Source: Xanthobacter dioxanivorans
GTDB lineage: Bacteria; Pseudomonadota; Alphaproteobacteria; Rhizobiales; Xanthobacteraceae
Direction: 5' to 3'
Assembly (NCBI RefSeq): GCF_016807805.1
Contig: NZ_CP063362.1
Coordinates: forward strand, 1,612,001 to 1,676,000
DNA length: 64,000 nucleotides
Made by a program: the position numbers and the translations under genes. The notes under the pieces were generated by a model. That model searched no databases and was not told the DNA's origin. It saw only the letters and a list, made by a program, of their open reading frames with translations. This document shows, in pieces, positions 55,319-64,000 of the stretch (position 1 is the stretch's first letter; each line of letters begins with the position of its first letter).

Positions 55319-56359
55319 GTGAGCCGGCGCGAGGGCGTGAAGCCGTTGAGCCTGGCCCTGCAAGGGGGAGGCGCCCATGGCGCCTTCACCTGGGGCGTGC
55401 TCGACCGTCTCCTGCAGGACGAGCGGATTGCCATTGCCGGCATCACCGGCACCAGCGCCGGCGCCATGAACGCGGTGGTGCTGGCCGCCGGCCTCGCCAA
55501 GGGCGACCCGGAAGAGGCGCGCCATGCCCTGACCCAGTTCTGGCGCGACGTTTCCCGCGACGGGCGGATGTCGCCGCTCCAGCGCACGGCGTTCGACCGG
55601 CTGATGGGCAACTGGTCCCTGGCGCGCAACCCGGCCTATCTCGCCTTCGAAGTGGCCTCGCGCTTCTTCTCGCCCTACGACTTCAACCCGCTCAACATCA
55701 ATCCCCTGCGCGAGATCCTGGAAGCGCACGTGGATTTCGAGGCCCTGCGCCAGTCGAAGGTGAAGGTCTTCATCTCCGCCACCAACGTGCACACCGGGCG
55801 GGCGCGCATCTTCGGCCGCGAGGAGATGACCGCCGACGCGGTGATGGCCTCCGCCTGCCTGCCGTTCCTGTTCCAGGCGGTGGAGATCGACGGCGTGCCC
55901 TACTGGGACGGCGGCTACATGGGCAACCCGCCGCTGTTTCCGCTCTATGAGCAGGCGGACGCGGACGACATCCTCCTGGTCCAGATCAATCCGGTGGCGC
56001 GCGAGACCACGCCGCGCACCGCCTCCGAGATCCAGAACCGGATCAACGAGATCACCTTCAACGCCTCCCTGCTGTCCCAGCTGCGCGCCATCGACCATGC
56101 GACGAAGCTCATCGAGCAGGGGCTTCTCACCCGCTGGACGCTGGGTGGGTCGAGCTTCCGCCGGGTGCGGCTCCACCGCATCGGCGGGGCGGACCAGCTG
56201 GTGGCCCTGGATGCCACCTCGAAGATGAATGCCGAATGGTCCTTCCTCCAGCACCTGCGCGATCTTGGCCGCTCCGCGGCGGATGGCTTCCTCGAAGCGC
56301 ACTTCGACGATATCGGCCGCCGCTCGACGCTGGATCTCAAGCTGGAACTGGCGGACTGA
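55319..56359 (+). CDS. Patatin-like phospholipase/esterase
   Basis: A 346-residue patatin-fold hydrolase. The oxyanion-hole loop LQGGGAHGAF, nucleophile GTSAG (GITGTSAGAMNAV) and catalytic Asp in DGGYMGN are present. A C-terminal helical region follows (EITFNASLLSQLRAIDHATK). The GTG start at 55319 is preferred, as the frame upstream overlaps bdhA. Linked to bdhA; in related genomes such proteins are annotated as patatin-like phospholipases, and a role at polyhydroxybutyrate granules is possible but inferred. Confidence 0.9.
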   Translation: MSRREGVKPLSLALQGGGAHGAFTWGVLDRLLQDERIAIAGITGTSAGAMNAVVLAAGLAKGDPEEARHALTQFWRDVSRDGRMSPLQRTAFDRLMGNWSLARNPAYLAFEVASRFFSPYDFNPLNINPLREILEAHVDFEALRQSKVKVFISATNVHTGRARIFGREEMTADAVMASACLPFLFQAVEIDGVPYWDGGYMGNPPLFPLYEQADADDILLVQINPVARETTPRTASEIQNRINEITFNASLLSQLRAIDHATKLIEQGLLTRWTLGGSSFRRVRLHRIGGADQLVALDATSKMNAEWSFLQHLRDLGRSAADGFLEAHFDDIGRRSTLDLKLELAD

Positions 56360-56443
56360 GGCGGGCTTGAGCCCGCCTGCCGGGCGTGGTCGAGAGTGTA
56401 TCGAAAGCCGGGGGCGTGGAGGGCCGGGGCAGACCCGGCCCTC
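56360..56443. terminator. Two strong hairpins between convergent genes
   Basis: GGCGGGCT-TG-AGCCCGCC (56360-56377) starts at the end of the patatin gene. GAGGGCCGGG-GCAGA-CCCGGCCCTC (56419-56443) follows. Neither has a long U-run, but together they probably end transcription from both sides. Confidence 0.5.
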
Positions 56444-56480
56444 CCAGTGGTCGCCCGATCGAATTGCGCGTCGATCGGTC

Positions 56481-57005
56481 CTAGCCGCGCGAATCCTTGC
56501 GCGCCTGCGCCATCGCCACGAACTTGGTGACCCGCCCGGCCTCGCCCGCCGCGCCGATGGGGTCGATCCGCGTCCGCGCCTTGGACCGCATGCCCTGGTT
56601 CGGCCGCGGCAGGTTGGCGGGGCGCTTGGCCCGCTTGGAATCGCGCTTCAGCTCCAGCGCGCGGTGGGCGTTCGCCATCAGCTCCGCCCGCGCCGCCTCG
56701 TCCTTGCGACGGGTCAGCTCGCGCCGGGCGCGGGTGAGCGCGTCGGTCAGCACGGCGGCCTTCTGGCGGTTGCCCGAATCCGCCTTCTCGAACGTCACCT
56801 CGCCGCGCCCGCCCTTGCCGCGCAAGGCCCGGCGCTGGTTGTTGGCGATGGTGAGGGCCCGCTCGCGCCGTTCGCGCAGGCGAGTGACGAGGCCGTGAAG
56901 GTCATCGTCCGACAGCTCCGCGAGCGCGGGATGGCGGGCCTTGTCGACGAACTCCATCTCGGTGTCGTCCAGCAGGCGGCGTTCCGTCTTGCGTGTATGC
57001 GCCAT
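56481..57005 (-). CDS. Conserved hypothetical basic protein
   Basis: A 174-residue, highly charged, mostly helical protein (MAHTRKTERRLLDDTEMEFV, LVTRLRERRERALTIANNQR, RARRELTRRKDEAARAE) with no membrane segment or catalytic motif. It resembles a hypothetical family I recall from rhizobial genomes; the Arg/Lys richness suggests nucleic-acid or ribosome contact, but nothing is established. It is alone, on the minus strand, between the bdhA pair and the macro gene. Confidence 0.75.
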   Translation of the reverse strand: MAHTRKTERRLLDDTEMEFVDKARHPALAELSDDDLHGLVTRLRERRERALTIANNQRRALRGKGGRGEVTFEKADSGNRQKAAVLTDALTRARRELTRRKDEAARAELMANAHRALELKRDSKRAKRPANLPRPNQGMRSKARTRIDPIGAAGEAGRVTKFVAMAQARKDSRG

Positions 57006-57115
57006 GGTCGAGCTCCTCCCCTTTTTTATCGAAGGTCATGGCTACGCCTTGGAAATATGAAGATCTTGCGACGCCTGGGGCACGCATCCCCAGGCACATC
57101 CGGCGAGCGGCGGCC

Positions 57116-57683
57116 ATGTCCGATCCTTCGATACCCCTTGTGCACGCTCCGCGCCCCGCGCGCCTGGAGATTCTGCGAGCGGACATCACCGGCCTCGCGG
57201 TTGACGCCATCGTGAACGCCGCCAATGCCAGCGCTGCTGGGCGGAGGCGGCGTGGACGGGGCCATTCACCGGGCGGCGGGGCCGGAGCTGCTCGCTTATT
57301 GCCGCGCCCTCGGCGGTTGCCCAACGGGGGAGGCGCGCCTCACCCCCGGCTTCCGCCTGCCGGCCCGCCATGTGATCCACACGGTGGGACCGGTCTGGCG
57401 CGGCGGCGGCTTCGGCGAGGATGCGCTGCTCGTCTCCTGCTATCGCGAGAGCCTCAGGCTGGCCGACGAGGCCGGCCTCGCCTCCATCGCCTTTCCCGCT
57501 ATCTCCACCGGCATCTATGGCTTTCCGGCGGATCGGGCCGCGCCACTGGCGGTGGAAAGCGTCCTCGCGCATCTTGCGGTTCCCGGCAGCGTCACCCGCG
57601 TGGTGTTCTGCTGCTTCTCAGCTGAGGCCGCCGACCTGCACCATGACGCCTTCCGTGCCCACGGCATTGTCCCGTCCAATTGA
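57116..57683 (+). pseudogene. Macro-domain (ADP-ribose-binding) protein, frameshifted
   Basis: The N-terminal part, ending in [18 protein letters not shown], is read from ATG 57116. The rest, starting [20 protein letters not shown] and ending [10 protein letters not shown], is in another frame. The two meet at about 57230-57236 (AGCGCTGCTG), where one extra base or two missing bases break the conserved NAANASLLGGGG stretch that binds ADP-ribose. Apart from this the domain is complete ([19 protein letters not shown]). Intact homologues hydrolyse ADP-ribosyl or O-acetyl-ADP-ribose bonds. The shift is not in a homopolymer, so it may be a real mutation. The end overlaps the pseudouridine synthase start. 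Confidence 0.8.
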
Positions 57684-58419
57684 GCCCGCGCCGGATCTGC
57701 CGATCCTCCACCGCGACGGCATGATGCTCATCATCGACAAGCCTTGCGGCCTCCCGGTGCATGCGGGCCCCAAGGGTGGCGAGACCCTCGCCGACCATCT
57801 CGACGCCCTGCGCTTCGGCCTGCCGCGGGCGCCGGAGCTGGCGCACCGGCTCGACAAGGACACCTCCGGCTGCCTGGTGCTCGGCCGGCACCCGAAGGCC
57901 CTGGCCCTGCTCGGAAAGCTGTTTGCCAGCGGGGTGGTGGGCAAGACCTACGTGGCGCTCACCCACGGGGCGCCGGCGCAGGATGAAGGCCGCATCGACC
58001 AGCCCTTGGCCAAGCGCTCCCCCCAGCGCGGCTGGTGGATGCAGGCGGTGCCGAAGGGCACGCCGGGGGCCCAGGAGGCGATTACCGACTACCGCGTGCT
58101 CCACCGCGCCGGCGGCTTCGCCGTGCTGGCGCTGTCGCCGCTCACCGGCCGCACCCACCAGCTGCGGGCGCACCTGTCCACCCTCGGCCACCCGATCCTC
58201 GGCGATGCCATCTATGGCGGGGCCTCGCGCCTGCCGGGCGGACCGAGGCTGCACCTGCATTCGCGGCGCGTCGTGGTGCCCCTGGCGCGCAACGGGCCGC
58301 CGGTGGACGTGAGCGCCCCTTTGCCGCCGCATATGTGCGAGACGCTGGCGCATCTCGATCTTTCGCCGGAGGACGTCGGTCGCGCCGCCGATGCCTTTCG
58401 CCCGGACGGGAAGACCTGA
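57643..58419 (+). CDS. RluA-family RNA pseudouridine synthase
   Basis: A 258-residue enzyme. The catalytic motif is [16 protein letters not shown] (Asp is the nucleophile). Surrounding motifs are [32 protein letters not shown] and [14 protein letters not shown] 57643 overlaps the macro gene by 41 bases; ATG 57721 is a possible later start. The RNA target (rRNA or tRNA) cannot be told from sequence. Confidence 0.92.
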   Translation: MTPSVPTALSRPIEPAPDLPILHRDGMMLIIDKPCGLPVHAGPKGGETLADHLDALRFGLPRAPELAHRLDKDTSGCLVLGRHPKALALLGKLFASGVVGKTYVALTHGAPAQDEGRIDQPLAKRSPQRGWWMQAVPKGTPGAQEAITDYRVLHRAGGFAVLALSPLTGRTHQLRAHLSTLGHPILGDAIYGGASRLPGGPRLHLHSRRVVVPLARNGPPVDVSAPLPPHMCETLAHLDLSPEDVGRAADAFRPDGKT

Positions 58420-58596
58420 GGCGTGGGCGGACCGCCTGACCGGGATGTGAAGCGCGGGTGTGACCGGGTGCGCTGGCCCGCTCCTTGCTACGTGCTAAGC
58501 TGATCTTTCGCCGCCATCGGCGCGCGCAGCGGATGCCCATGTGCCGGCCTCTTACAGGGCGGTGGAGGCCCCGAGCGCGCGGAGAAAGGGAATGAT

Positions 58597-61254
58597 GTGA
58601 GCGCATCTCGCGACAGGAAGCTCCCGCGTCCGCCGGAAGACGACGCCCGCCTGCTCCTGGCGCGCGCCACCGGCCGGGCCAGCCTCGCCGTGTTCTGGGA
58701 ACGCGCGTGGCCTGCTTTCGTGCAGGCTGGCGTGGTGCTCGCGGCCTTCCTCGCGGTCTCGTTCGCCGGCCTGTGGCTGGTGCTGCCGGCGCTGCTGAAG
58801 ATCGCGGGGGTCGGCGCCTTCGCGCTGCTGTTCGCCTTCGCCGCGCGACCGCTTTTCGCCTTGCGCTGGCCGAGCCGGGAAGAGGCCGTGGCACGGCTCG
58901 ATCGCCACAGCGCCGCCGCCCATCGTCCTGCCACCGCCATCTCCGACAGCCTCGCCACCCGTCCCGACGACCCGGTGGGCGCCGCGCTCTGGCGCGCGCA
59001 CCTTTCGCGGGCGCTGGCAGCGGCGCGCGTGCTCAAGGCCGGCGCACCCGAGCCGGGCCTCGCCCGCCGCGACCCGCGCGCCTTCCGCGCCATCGCCGTT
59101 CTGGCGCTCTTCGCCACCTTCTTCATGGCACCCGGCGAGCACCTGTCCCGCCTGCGGGCCGCCTTCGACTGGCATGCGCTGACCCCGCCCGCGCCCTATC
59201 GCCTCGATGCCTGGGTGGACCCGCCGGGCTATACGGGCCGCCCGCCCATCGTGCTGCCGGGCCTGCGCTCGGACGAGCCGACCTCCCTCAACGCGGCCGC
59301 GCTCCAGGTGCCCGCCGGCAGCGTGCTGGTGGTGCGCGGGGCCGGCATCGACACCTCCGCCCTCAAGCTGGAGGGCGGTATCGCGCAGGAGAAGGTGAAC
59401 GAGGAGAAGGCGGAGGGCGCGGGGGCCGAAGGTGAGACGGCGACCGCCGCGAAGGTGCCGCCCGCGACCCTTGCGCCGGGCGAGCAGCGCTATGTCATCC
59501 GCGGCGACGCGGACGTCTCGTTCCTCAGCCCGGACCAGCGGCGTCTCTCCTGGCGCTTCAAGGCGGTGCCGGACCTGAAGCCGTCCATCGCCTTCGCCAA
59601 GGAGCCGCAGACCGGCGCGCGCAACGTGCTCGTCCTCGCCTACAAGGTGGAGGACGACTACGGCGTGAAGGACGCCGAGGCGACCTTCGCGGCCGCGCCG
59701 GCGGACCCGCCTGTATTCCCCCGGCCGGGCGCCGAGCCGCGCAAGGCGGCCCAGCCCCTGGTGCCGCCGCCCAACTTCAAGCTGGCGCTGCCGCCGGGCG
59801 GGCGCACCGGCGCCGCCCAGACCACCAAGGATCTCGTCGCCCACCCGTGGGCGGGGGCGAAGGTCGACGTGACGCTGGTGGCCCGCGACGAGGCCGGCAA
59901 CGCGGCCAGGAGCGAGACCAAGACGGTGCGGCTGCCGGCCCGCACCTTCACCAAGCCCATGGCGCGGGCGCTCATCGACGAGCGGCGGCGGCTCGCGCTT
60001 GACGTGAACAACCGGCCCCGCCTGGTGCGGGCGCTGGAGGCCCTGACCTTCGCCCCGCAGCAGGTTTCGCTGCCCGCCGGCCAGTATCTCGGCCTGCGCA
60101 CGGCGCTGATGCGCGCCAAGATCGCCCGCACCGACGACGAGCTGCGTTCGCTCCTCGACTATCTGTGGGACATCGCGGTGCGCATCGAGGACGGCACCCT
60201 CACCGAGGCCGAGCGCGACCTGCGCGCGGCGCAGGAAGCCCTGCGCGAGGCGCTGGAGCGGGGCGCCAGCGACGAGGAGATCAAGCGCCTCACCCAGGAC
60301 CTGCGCGCCGCCATGGACAAGATGATGCGCCAGCTGGCCGAGCAGGCGCGCCGCGATCCGGGCAACGACCGTCCGCTCGATCCGCAGGCGCGCATCGTGC
60401 GCCCGCAGGACATCCAGCGGATGATGGACCAGATCGAGAATCTCGCCCGCTCCGGCAACCGCGACGCCGCGCGCCAGCTGCTCGACCAGCTGCAGGCCAT
60501 GATGGAGAACATGCGTCCCGGCGGCCGCCAGGCGGGGCGCCAGCAGGGCCAGCAGGGCGAGCTGGGCAAGATGATCCAGGAACAGCAGCAGCTGCGCGAC
60601 CGCACCTATCGCCAGGGTCGCCAGGGGCAGCAGGGCCAACAAGGACAGCAGGGGCAGCAGGGGCAACGTGGCCAGCAGGGCCAGCAGGGCCAGCAAGGCG
60701 AAGGCCAGCAGGGCGAGAACGGCTTCGGCGAGCTCCAGCAGGGCCAGCAGGAGCTGCGCCGCCGGCTCGGCCGCATGCTCGACGACCTGCGCCGCATGCA
60801 GCCCGGCCAGCAGCAGGGCGAGAATGGCGAAGGCGGGCAGCCCGGTGGCGATCCCATGGGCCGCGCCGGGGACGCCCTCGGCCGCGCCGAGCAGGCCATG
60901 CGCGACGCCGAGGAGGCGCTCGGGCGCGGCGACGGGCAGGGTGCCCTCGACGCCGAGGGCCGCGCCCTCCAGTCCATGCGCCAGGGCGCGCAGTCCCTCG
61001 CCGAAGCCCAGCGCGGCAATGACGGTGGTCCAGGACCGGGCGGGCCGGGAGAGGAGACGGCGCAGCGCACCGATCCCCTCGGCCGTCCGCTGCGCAACCA
61101 GGATTACGGCGACGACTTCACCGTGAAGGTGCCGGACGAGGTGGATGCGCAGCGCGCCCGCCGCGTGCTGGAGGAGCTGCGCCGCCGGCTGGAGCAGCCG
61201 GACCGGCCGCAGCTCGAGCTCGATTATCTCGAGCGGCTGCTGCAGGGCCTCTGA
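58597..61254 (+). CDS. TIGR02302 / DUF4175-family membrane protein
   Basis: An 885-residue protein of unknown function. Two N-terminal helices (QAGVVLAAFLAVSFAGLWLV, VGAFALLFAFAARPLFAL) and a third near residue 170 (FRAIAVLALFATFFMAP) precede a beta-rich extracytoplasmic part (YRLDAWVDPPGYTGRPPIVL). A long helical region follows, then a Gln/Gly tract of GQQ repeats (about residues 670-710). The end (LRRRLEQPDRPQLELDYLER) is typical of the family. GTG 58597 follows AAGGGA at 5-base spacing. A short hairpin (61255-61272) begins within the stop region. Confidence 0.9.
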   Translation: MSASRDRKLPRPPEDDARLLLARATGRASLAVFWERAWPAFVQAGVVLAAFLAVSFAGLWLVLPALLKIAGVGAFALLFAFAARPLFALRWPSREEAVARLDRHSAAAHRPATAISDSLATRPDDPVGAALWRAHLSRALAAARVLKAGAPEPGLARRDPRAFRAIAVLALFATFFMAPGEHLSRLRAAFDWHALTPPAPYRLDAWVDPPGYTGRPPIVLPGLRSDEPTSLNAAALQVPAGSVLVVRGAGIDTSALKLEGGIAQEKVNEEKAEGAGAEGETATAAKVPPATLAPGEQRYVIRGDADVSFLSPDQRRLSWRFKAVPDLKPSIAFAKEPQTGARNVLVLAYKVEDDYGVKDAEATFAAAPADPPVFPRPGAEPRKAAQPLVPPPNFKLALPPGGRTGAAQTTKDLVAHPWAGAKVDVTLVARDEAGNAARSETKTVRLPARTFTKPMARALIDERRRLALDVNNRPRLVRALEALTFAPQQVSLPAGQYLGLRTALMRAKIARTDDELRSLLDYLWDIAVRIEDGTLTEAERDLRAAQEALREALERGASDEEIKRLTQDLRAAMDKMMRQLAEQARRDPGNDRPLDPQARIVRPQDIQRMMDQIENLARSGNRDAARQLLDQLQAMMENMRPGGRQAGRQQGQQGELGKMIQEQQQLRDRTYRQGRQGQQGQQGQQGQQGQRGQQGQQGQQGEGQQGENGFGELQQGQQELRRRLGRMLDDLRRMQPGQQQGENGEGGQPGGDPMGRAGDALGRAEQAMRDAEEALGRGDGQGALDAEGRALQSMRQGAQSLAEAQRGNDGGPGPGGPGEETAQRTDPLGRPLRNQDYGDDFTVKVPDEVDAQRARRVLEELRRRLEQPDRPQLELDYLERLLQGL

Positions 61255-61658
61255 GCCCGGTTTCGGCCGGGCGATCCCGCCCACCCGTCGCGAGGCCGCA
61301 GCCGGTCACAGCCCTGCAAGCGCCCGGGGTCGGACACCGGGACGCCAAGCCGCGTGCGGCCGGGCGGCAGGGCGCTTTCGAGCGAAGGGGAGTCTGGTTC
61401 GCGTAAGGAAAACGCGCCGGCGCCCGTGTCGACCGCCTGCGGTGCAAGCGGGTTGGAAACGCGTTTTTTAACGAGGAGTTAGGGGGCGATTCGCCAAGCA
61501 ATCAGGCTCCATTTGCCCGGATCGCGCGCGTGCCCTGTGGATGAGCGCCGTCGCCCGGTTCCTCAGACAGCCTGTGGTAACCTTTTCCGGACAAGCGTGA
61601 GCGCTGCTGTCGCAGCGCCGGCCGCGATCCACTATGCTCGCGCCGACCGGGGGAAGAG
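61255..61658. other. 404-base intergenic region before the GGDEF-EAL gene
   Basis: It starts with the hairpin GCCCGG-TTTCGG-CCGGGC at 61255-61272. A T-run (TTTTTT, about 61464-61469) after a weak GC stem may end transcription. No gene, tRNA or clear promoter was recognised. Confidence 0.4.
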
Positions 61659-64000
61659 ATGTCCGAGGACCTGCTTTCTGTCGAACCGGACCGAACCGAT
61701 TCGGGGCGAGGGAAAGGCGTCGTCGCCGGCCCTGGCGGCGCCCGGTCCTGGCTGATTGGCGCGGCCGCGACCGTGTTCATCCTGATCACGGCCCTCGTGG
61801 CCTTCATCGCCGGGCAGCTGCACGCGCGCGCCGTCGCGCAGTCCGGAGCCGTGGTCGCGCGGATGGCGGACCTCTTCACCCGATATGCCGACGACACCTT
61901 CGCCGCCGTGGGCGCCTTCCAGGGCGCGCTCATCGGCGAGATCGTCGGCGCCCACCTCACGGCGGACGCATTCGCGAGTGCGGCGCGGGGGCTGGAAGGC
62001 GGCCACCTCGAGCGGATGGCCGCCGCCGTGCCCACCGTCGCCGGCCTCATCATCGTCGATGGCGCCGGGCATCTTCTCGTTGCCACCCGGGCCGGGGAGG
62101 CGGCGGCCGGAGTGATCGCGGCGGTGCCCTTCGCCGACCTCCGGCCCGGCCGTCCCTTCCTCACCGCGCCGATCCGCACCGCGTCCGACGGCCGCGTGGT
62201 CTTCGGCCTGGTCCGGGCCGTCTTCGGTGCCGAAGGCGGCCTCATCGGCGCGTCGATCGTGGTGATGGACGAGAGCGCGACCGAGACCCTGCTCGCGCGG
62301 TTCGCCCTGCGCGACGGCGATGCGGTCGCCCTCGCCACCGCCGACGGGACGGTGCTTGCCCGCTTCCCCCATGTGGACGGCGTGGTCGGGCGCAGGGTGC
62401 CGCGGGAATGGAACCTCCTGCAGGTCGAGGGCTACGCCCACGCGCCAGGGCTCGTGGATGCGGCCGATCGCCTGGTGGCCTTGCGCCGGCTGCCCACGGT
62501 CCCGGCCGTCGCCGTGGTCAGCACCGGCCTCGACAATACCCCCTGGTGGTCGCAGGCCTGGCTGATTCTCGCCGGCGCGGCGCTGCTGGTCCTCTCGTCG
62601 CTCGCACTGGTGGTGCTTTCCGCGCGCCATGCGCGGAGCCTGCGCAACCTGCGCGAAGCGCGCGAGGCCGGCCGGCTGGCGGAGGGGCATCTCGCCCTCG
62701 CCCGGGCGCACCAGCGGCTGGAGGATCAACGCGAGCTCGTTCAACTGCGCTTCGAGATCGCCATCCAGGCCATGCCGCAGGGGTTGTGCTGCTACGACGC
62801 GGAGGGCCGCCTCGTCGTCTTCAATGCGCGCTACGCGGAACTCTACCGCATTCCGCCGGAGCAGCTCCGGCCGGGCATGACCCTGGCCGAGGTCGTCGCC
62901 CTGAGGGAGGAGGCGGGCGTCGCCCCGAACATGCCCGCCACCGAATATCTCGCCTGGCGGGAGCGGATCACCAAGGGGGAGCCGTCGCCGCCCGAGACCG
63001 CCGTGAACCTCGTGGACGGCCGCACCTTCGTCATCAAGCACCAGAATCTTCCCGGCGGCGGGTGGGTTGCGACCCATGAGGACGTGACCGACCAACGCCG
63101 CATCGCCACCCTCCTGTCGCGCATGGCGCTCAACGACGAGCTGACCAGCCTGCCCAACCGCGTATTGTTCCGCAAACGCCTCGAGCAGGCGGCGGTGGAG
63201 GGCGGCAACGGCACGACCTTTGCGGTACTGCTGCTCGATCTCGATCATTTCAAGACCATCAACGATACGCTCGGCCACAGCGCCGGCGACCGGCTGCTCC
63301 AGCAGGTCGGCCTGAAACTTAGGGATACGATCGCCACCGGCGACGTGATCGCCCGCATCGGCGGCGACGAATTCGGCATCCTGCAGTGCGGCGGCACCCA
63401 GCCCGCCGCCGCCATCGCCTTGGCGCAGCGGCTCATCGGCGTGCTCGATGTGCCGTTCCACGTGGACGGACAGCAGGTGGTGGTGGGCGTCACCATCGGC
63501 ATCGCCCTGCTTCCGCACGACGGCCGGGAGCCCGACGACGTGCTGAAATGCGCGGACCTCGCCCTCTACCGCACCAAGGAGGAGGGGCGGGGCCACTACC
63601 GGCTGTTCGAGCCGGAGATGAAGGTCGCCATGCAGCACCGCCGGACGCTGGAGGTGGAATTGCGCCGCGCCGCTGTGGCCGGCGAGTTCGAGATCTTCTA
63701 TCAGCCGGTGGTCAGCGTGCCCGAGAGGGAGGTGGTGGGGCATGAGGCGCTGTTGCGCTGGCGCCATCCCGAGCGTGGCCTCGTCGCGCCCGACCGGTTC
63801 ATCCCGCTGGCCGAGGAGATCGGGGTCATTGAGCCGATCAGCGAATGGGTGCTCGCCCAGGCCTGCACCGCCGCCGCCCGCCATCCGGGGGAGGGCCGGA
63901 TCGCGGTGAACCTCTCGGCCGTCCAGTTCACCAGCCGCCGGTCGGACCTGGTGAAGGTGGTCGCCTCGGCACTCGGCGCCAGCGGCCTGTCGCCGGAGCG
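61659..64000 (+). CDS. PAS-GGDEF-EAL cyclic-di-GMP signalling protein (3' end outside window)
   Basis: About 780 codons are visible and the frame is open at the window end. A helix (WLIGAAATVFILITALVAFI) and a second one at about residues 300-325 enclose an extracytoplasmic sensor region of ~240 residues. A PAS-like segment (AMPQGLCCYDAEGRLVVFNA, residue ~370) follows, then a GGDEF domain with the intact active site IGGDEFGI. The beginning of an EAL domain has the signature as GHEALLRW and the conserved NLSAVQF. It may make and/or break cyclic di-GMP; the catalytic EAL residues beyond the window cannot be judged. ATG 61659 with GGGAAGAG upstream is the start. Confidence 0.92.
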   Translation, partial: MSEDLLSVEPDRTDSGRGKGVVAGPGGARSWLIGAAATVFILITALVAFIAGQLHARAVAQSGAVVARMADLFTRYADDTFAAVGAFQGALIGEIVGAHLTADAFASAARGLEGGHLERMAAAVPTVAGLIIVDGAGHLLVATRAGEAAAGVIAAVPFADLRPGRPFLTAPIRTASDGRVVFGLVRAVFGAEGGLIGASIVVMDESATETLLARFALRDGDAVALATADGTVLARFPHVDGVVGRRVPREWNLLQVEGYAHAPGLVDAADRLVALRRLPTVPAVAVVSTGLDNTPWWSQAWLILAGAALLVLSSLALVVLSARHARSLRNLREAREAGRLAEGHLALARAHQRLEDQRELVQLRFEIAIQAMPQGLCCYDAEGRLVVFNARYAELYRIPPEQLRPGMTLAEVVALREEAGVAPNMPATEYLAWRERITKGEPSPPETAVNLVDGRTFVIKHQNLPGGGWVATHEDVTDQRRIATLLSRMALNDELTSLPNRVLFRKRLEQAAVEGGNGTTFAVLLLDLDHFKTINDTLGHSAGDRLLQQVGLKLRDTIATGDVIARIGGDEFGILQCGGTQPAAAIALAQRLIGVLDVPFHVDGQQVVVGVTIGIALLPHDGREPDDVLKCADLALYRTKEEGRGHYRLFEPEMKVAMQHRRTLEVELRRAAVAGEFEIFYQPVVSVPEREVVGHEALLRWRHPERGLVAPDRFIPLAEEIGVIEPISEWVLAQACTAAARHPGEGRIAVNLSAVQFTSRRSDLVKVVASALGASGLSPE

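Noticed and set aside
61634..63079. A 481-codon plus-strand frame overlapping the GGDEF-EAL gene
   Set aside because: It is the +1 shadow of the real frame, which starts at 61659 and carries intact PAS, GGDEF and EAL motifs.

Overview
The window is GC-rich alphaproteobacterial chromosome, most likely from the Hyphomicrobiales (Rhizobiales). The Xanthobacteraceae (Azorhizobium/Xanthobacter type) are a reasonable guess from gene content and order. The lineage is suggested by: a PraR/PhrR-like regulator between lnt and metK, a Mur-type Fur protein lacking the usual cysteine, a MucR regulator, the order rho-hemJ-hemE / PPDK-regulator-maf-aroE-coaE-dnaQ, mnmE-mnmG-rsmG-parA-parB, and the families TIGR01459, TIGR02302, DUF2076 and DUF2892. 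No tRNA, rRNA, insertion sequence, prophage or CRISPR array was recognised.

Layout. 1-8.9 kb: end of corC, lnt, a PraR-like regulator, metK with a structured leader, trmB; then on the minus strand an SDR-like protein, plsC, mur, rimI, tsaB and nfu. 9.4-12.5 kb (minus): rho, hemJ, hemE. 12.48-12.82 kb: an intergenic region with the position and sequence marks of the chromosome origin, including two exact TTAA-N7-TTAA CtrA boxes, an AT-rich stretch and DnaA-box-like sites. Genes run away from it on both sides. 12.8-16.5 kb (plus): PPDK regulator, maf, aroE, coaE, dnaQ. 16.7-24.9 kb: a DUF255 protein, then mnmE, mnmG, rsmG, parA, parB with two parS sites 8-10 kb from the origin. 25-28 kb: mucR, a gene-free stretch of about 0.9 kb, recR and a LolA-like gene.

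28-44.4 kb (minus): cell division and wall synthesis. The genes are ftsK, an aminotransferase, ribF, a HAD protein, murD, mraY, murF, murE, ftsI, ftsL, rsmH and mraZ, with four TGGG repeats at 10-bp spacing in front of mraZ. The dcw cluster is cut after mraY/murD: a DUF2892 gene on the other strand sits between them, and ftsW-murG-murC do not follow murD. ftsK and ftsL each carry an apparent one-base deletion in a five-G run.

44.7-50.7 kb (plus): the most unusual part. A CHASE2 class III adenylate cyclase, an 891-residue ABC-transporter-like protein with a degenerate and enlarged nucleotide-binding region, and a single-domain cyclic-nucleotide-binding protein form a tight row, followed by a collagen-like lipoprotein. 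I read the first three as a candidate cAMP-linked membrane module.

50.7-64 kb: an XRE regulator, a DUF2076 protein, ispG and a Zur-like regulator (minus); bdhA with a patatin-like lipase (plus); a small basic protein; a frameshifted macro-domain gene; an RluA-type pseudouridine synthase; a TIGR02302 membrane protein; and a GGDEF-EAL protein that runs off the window end.
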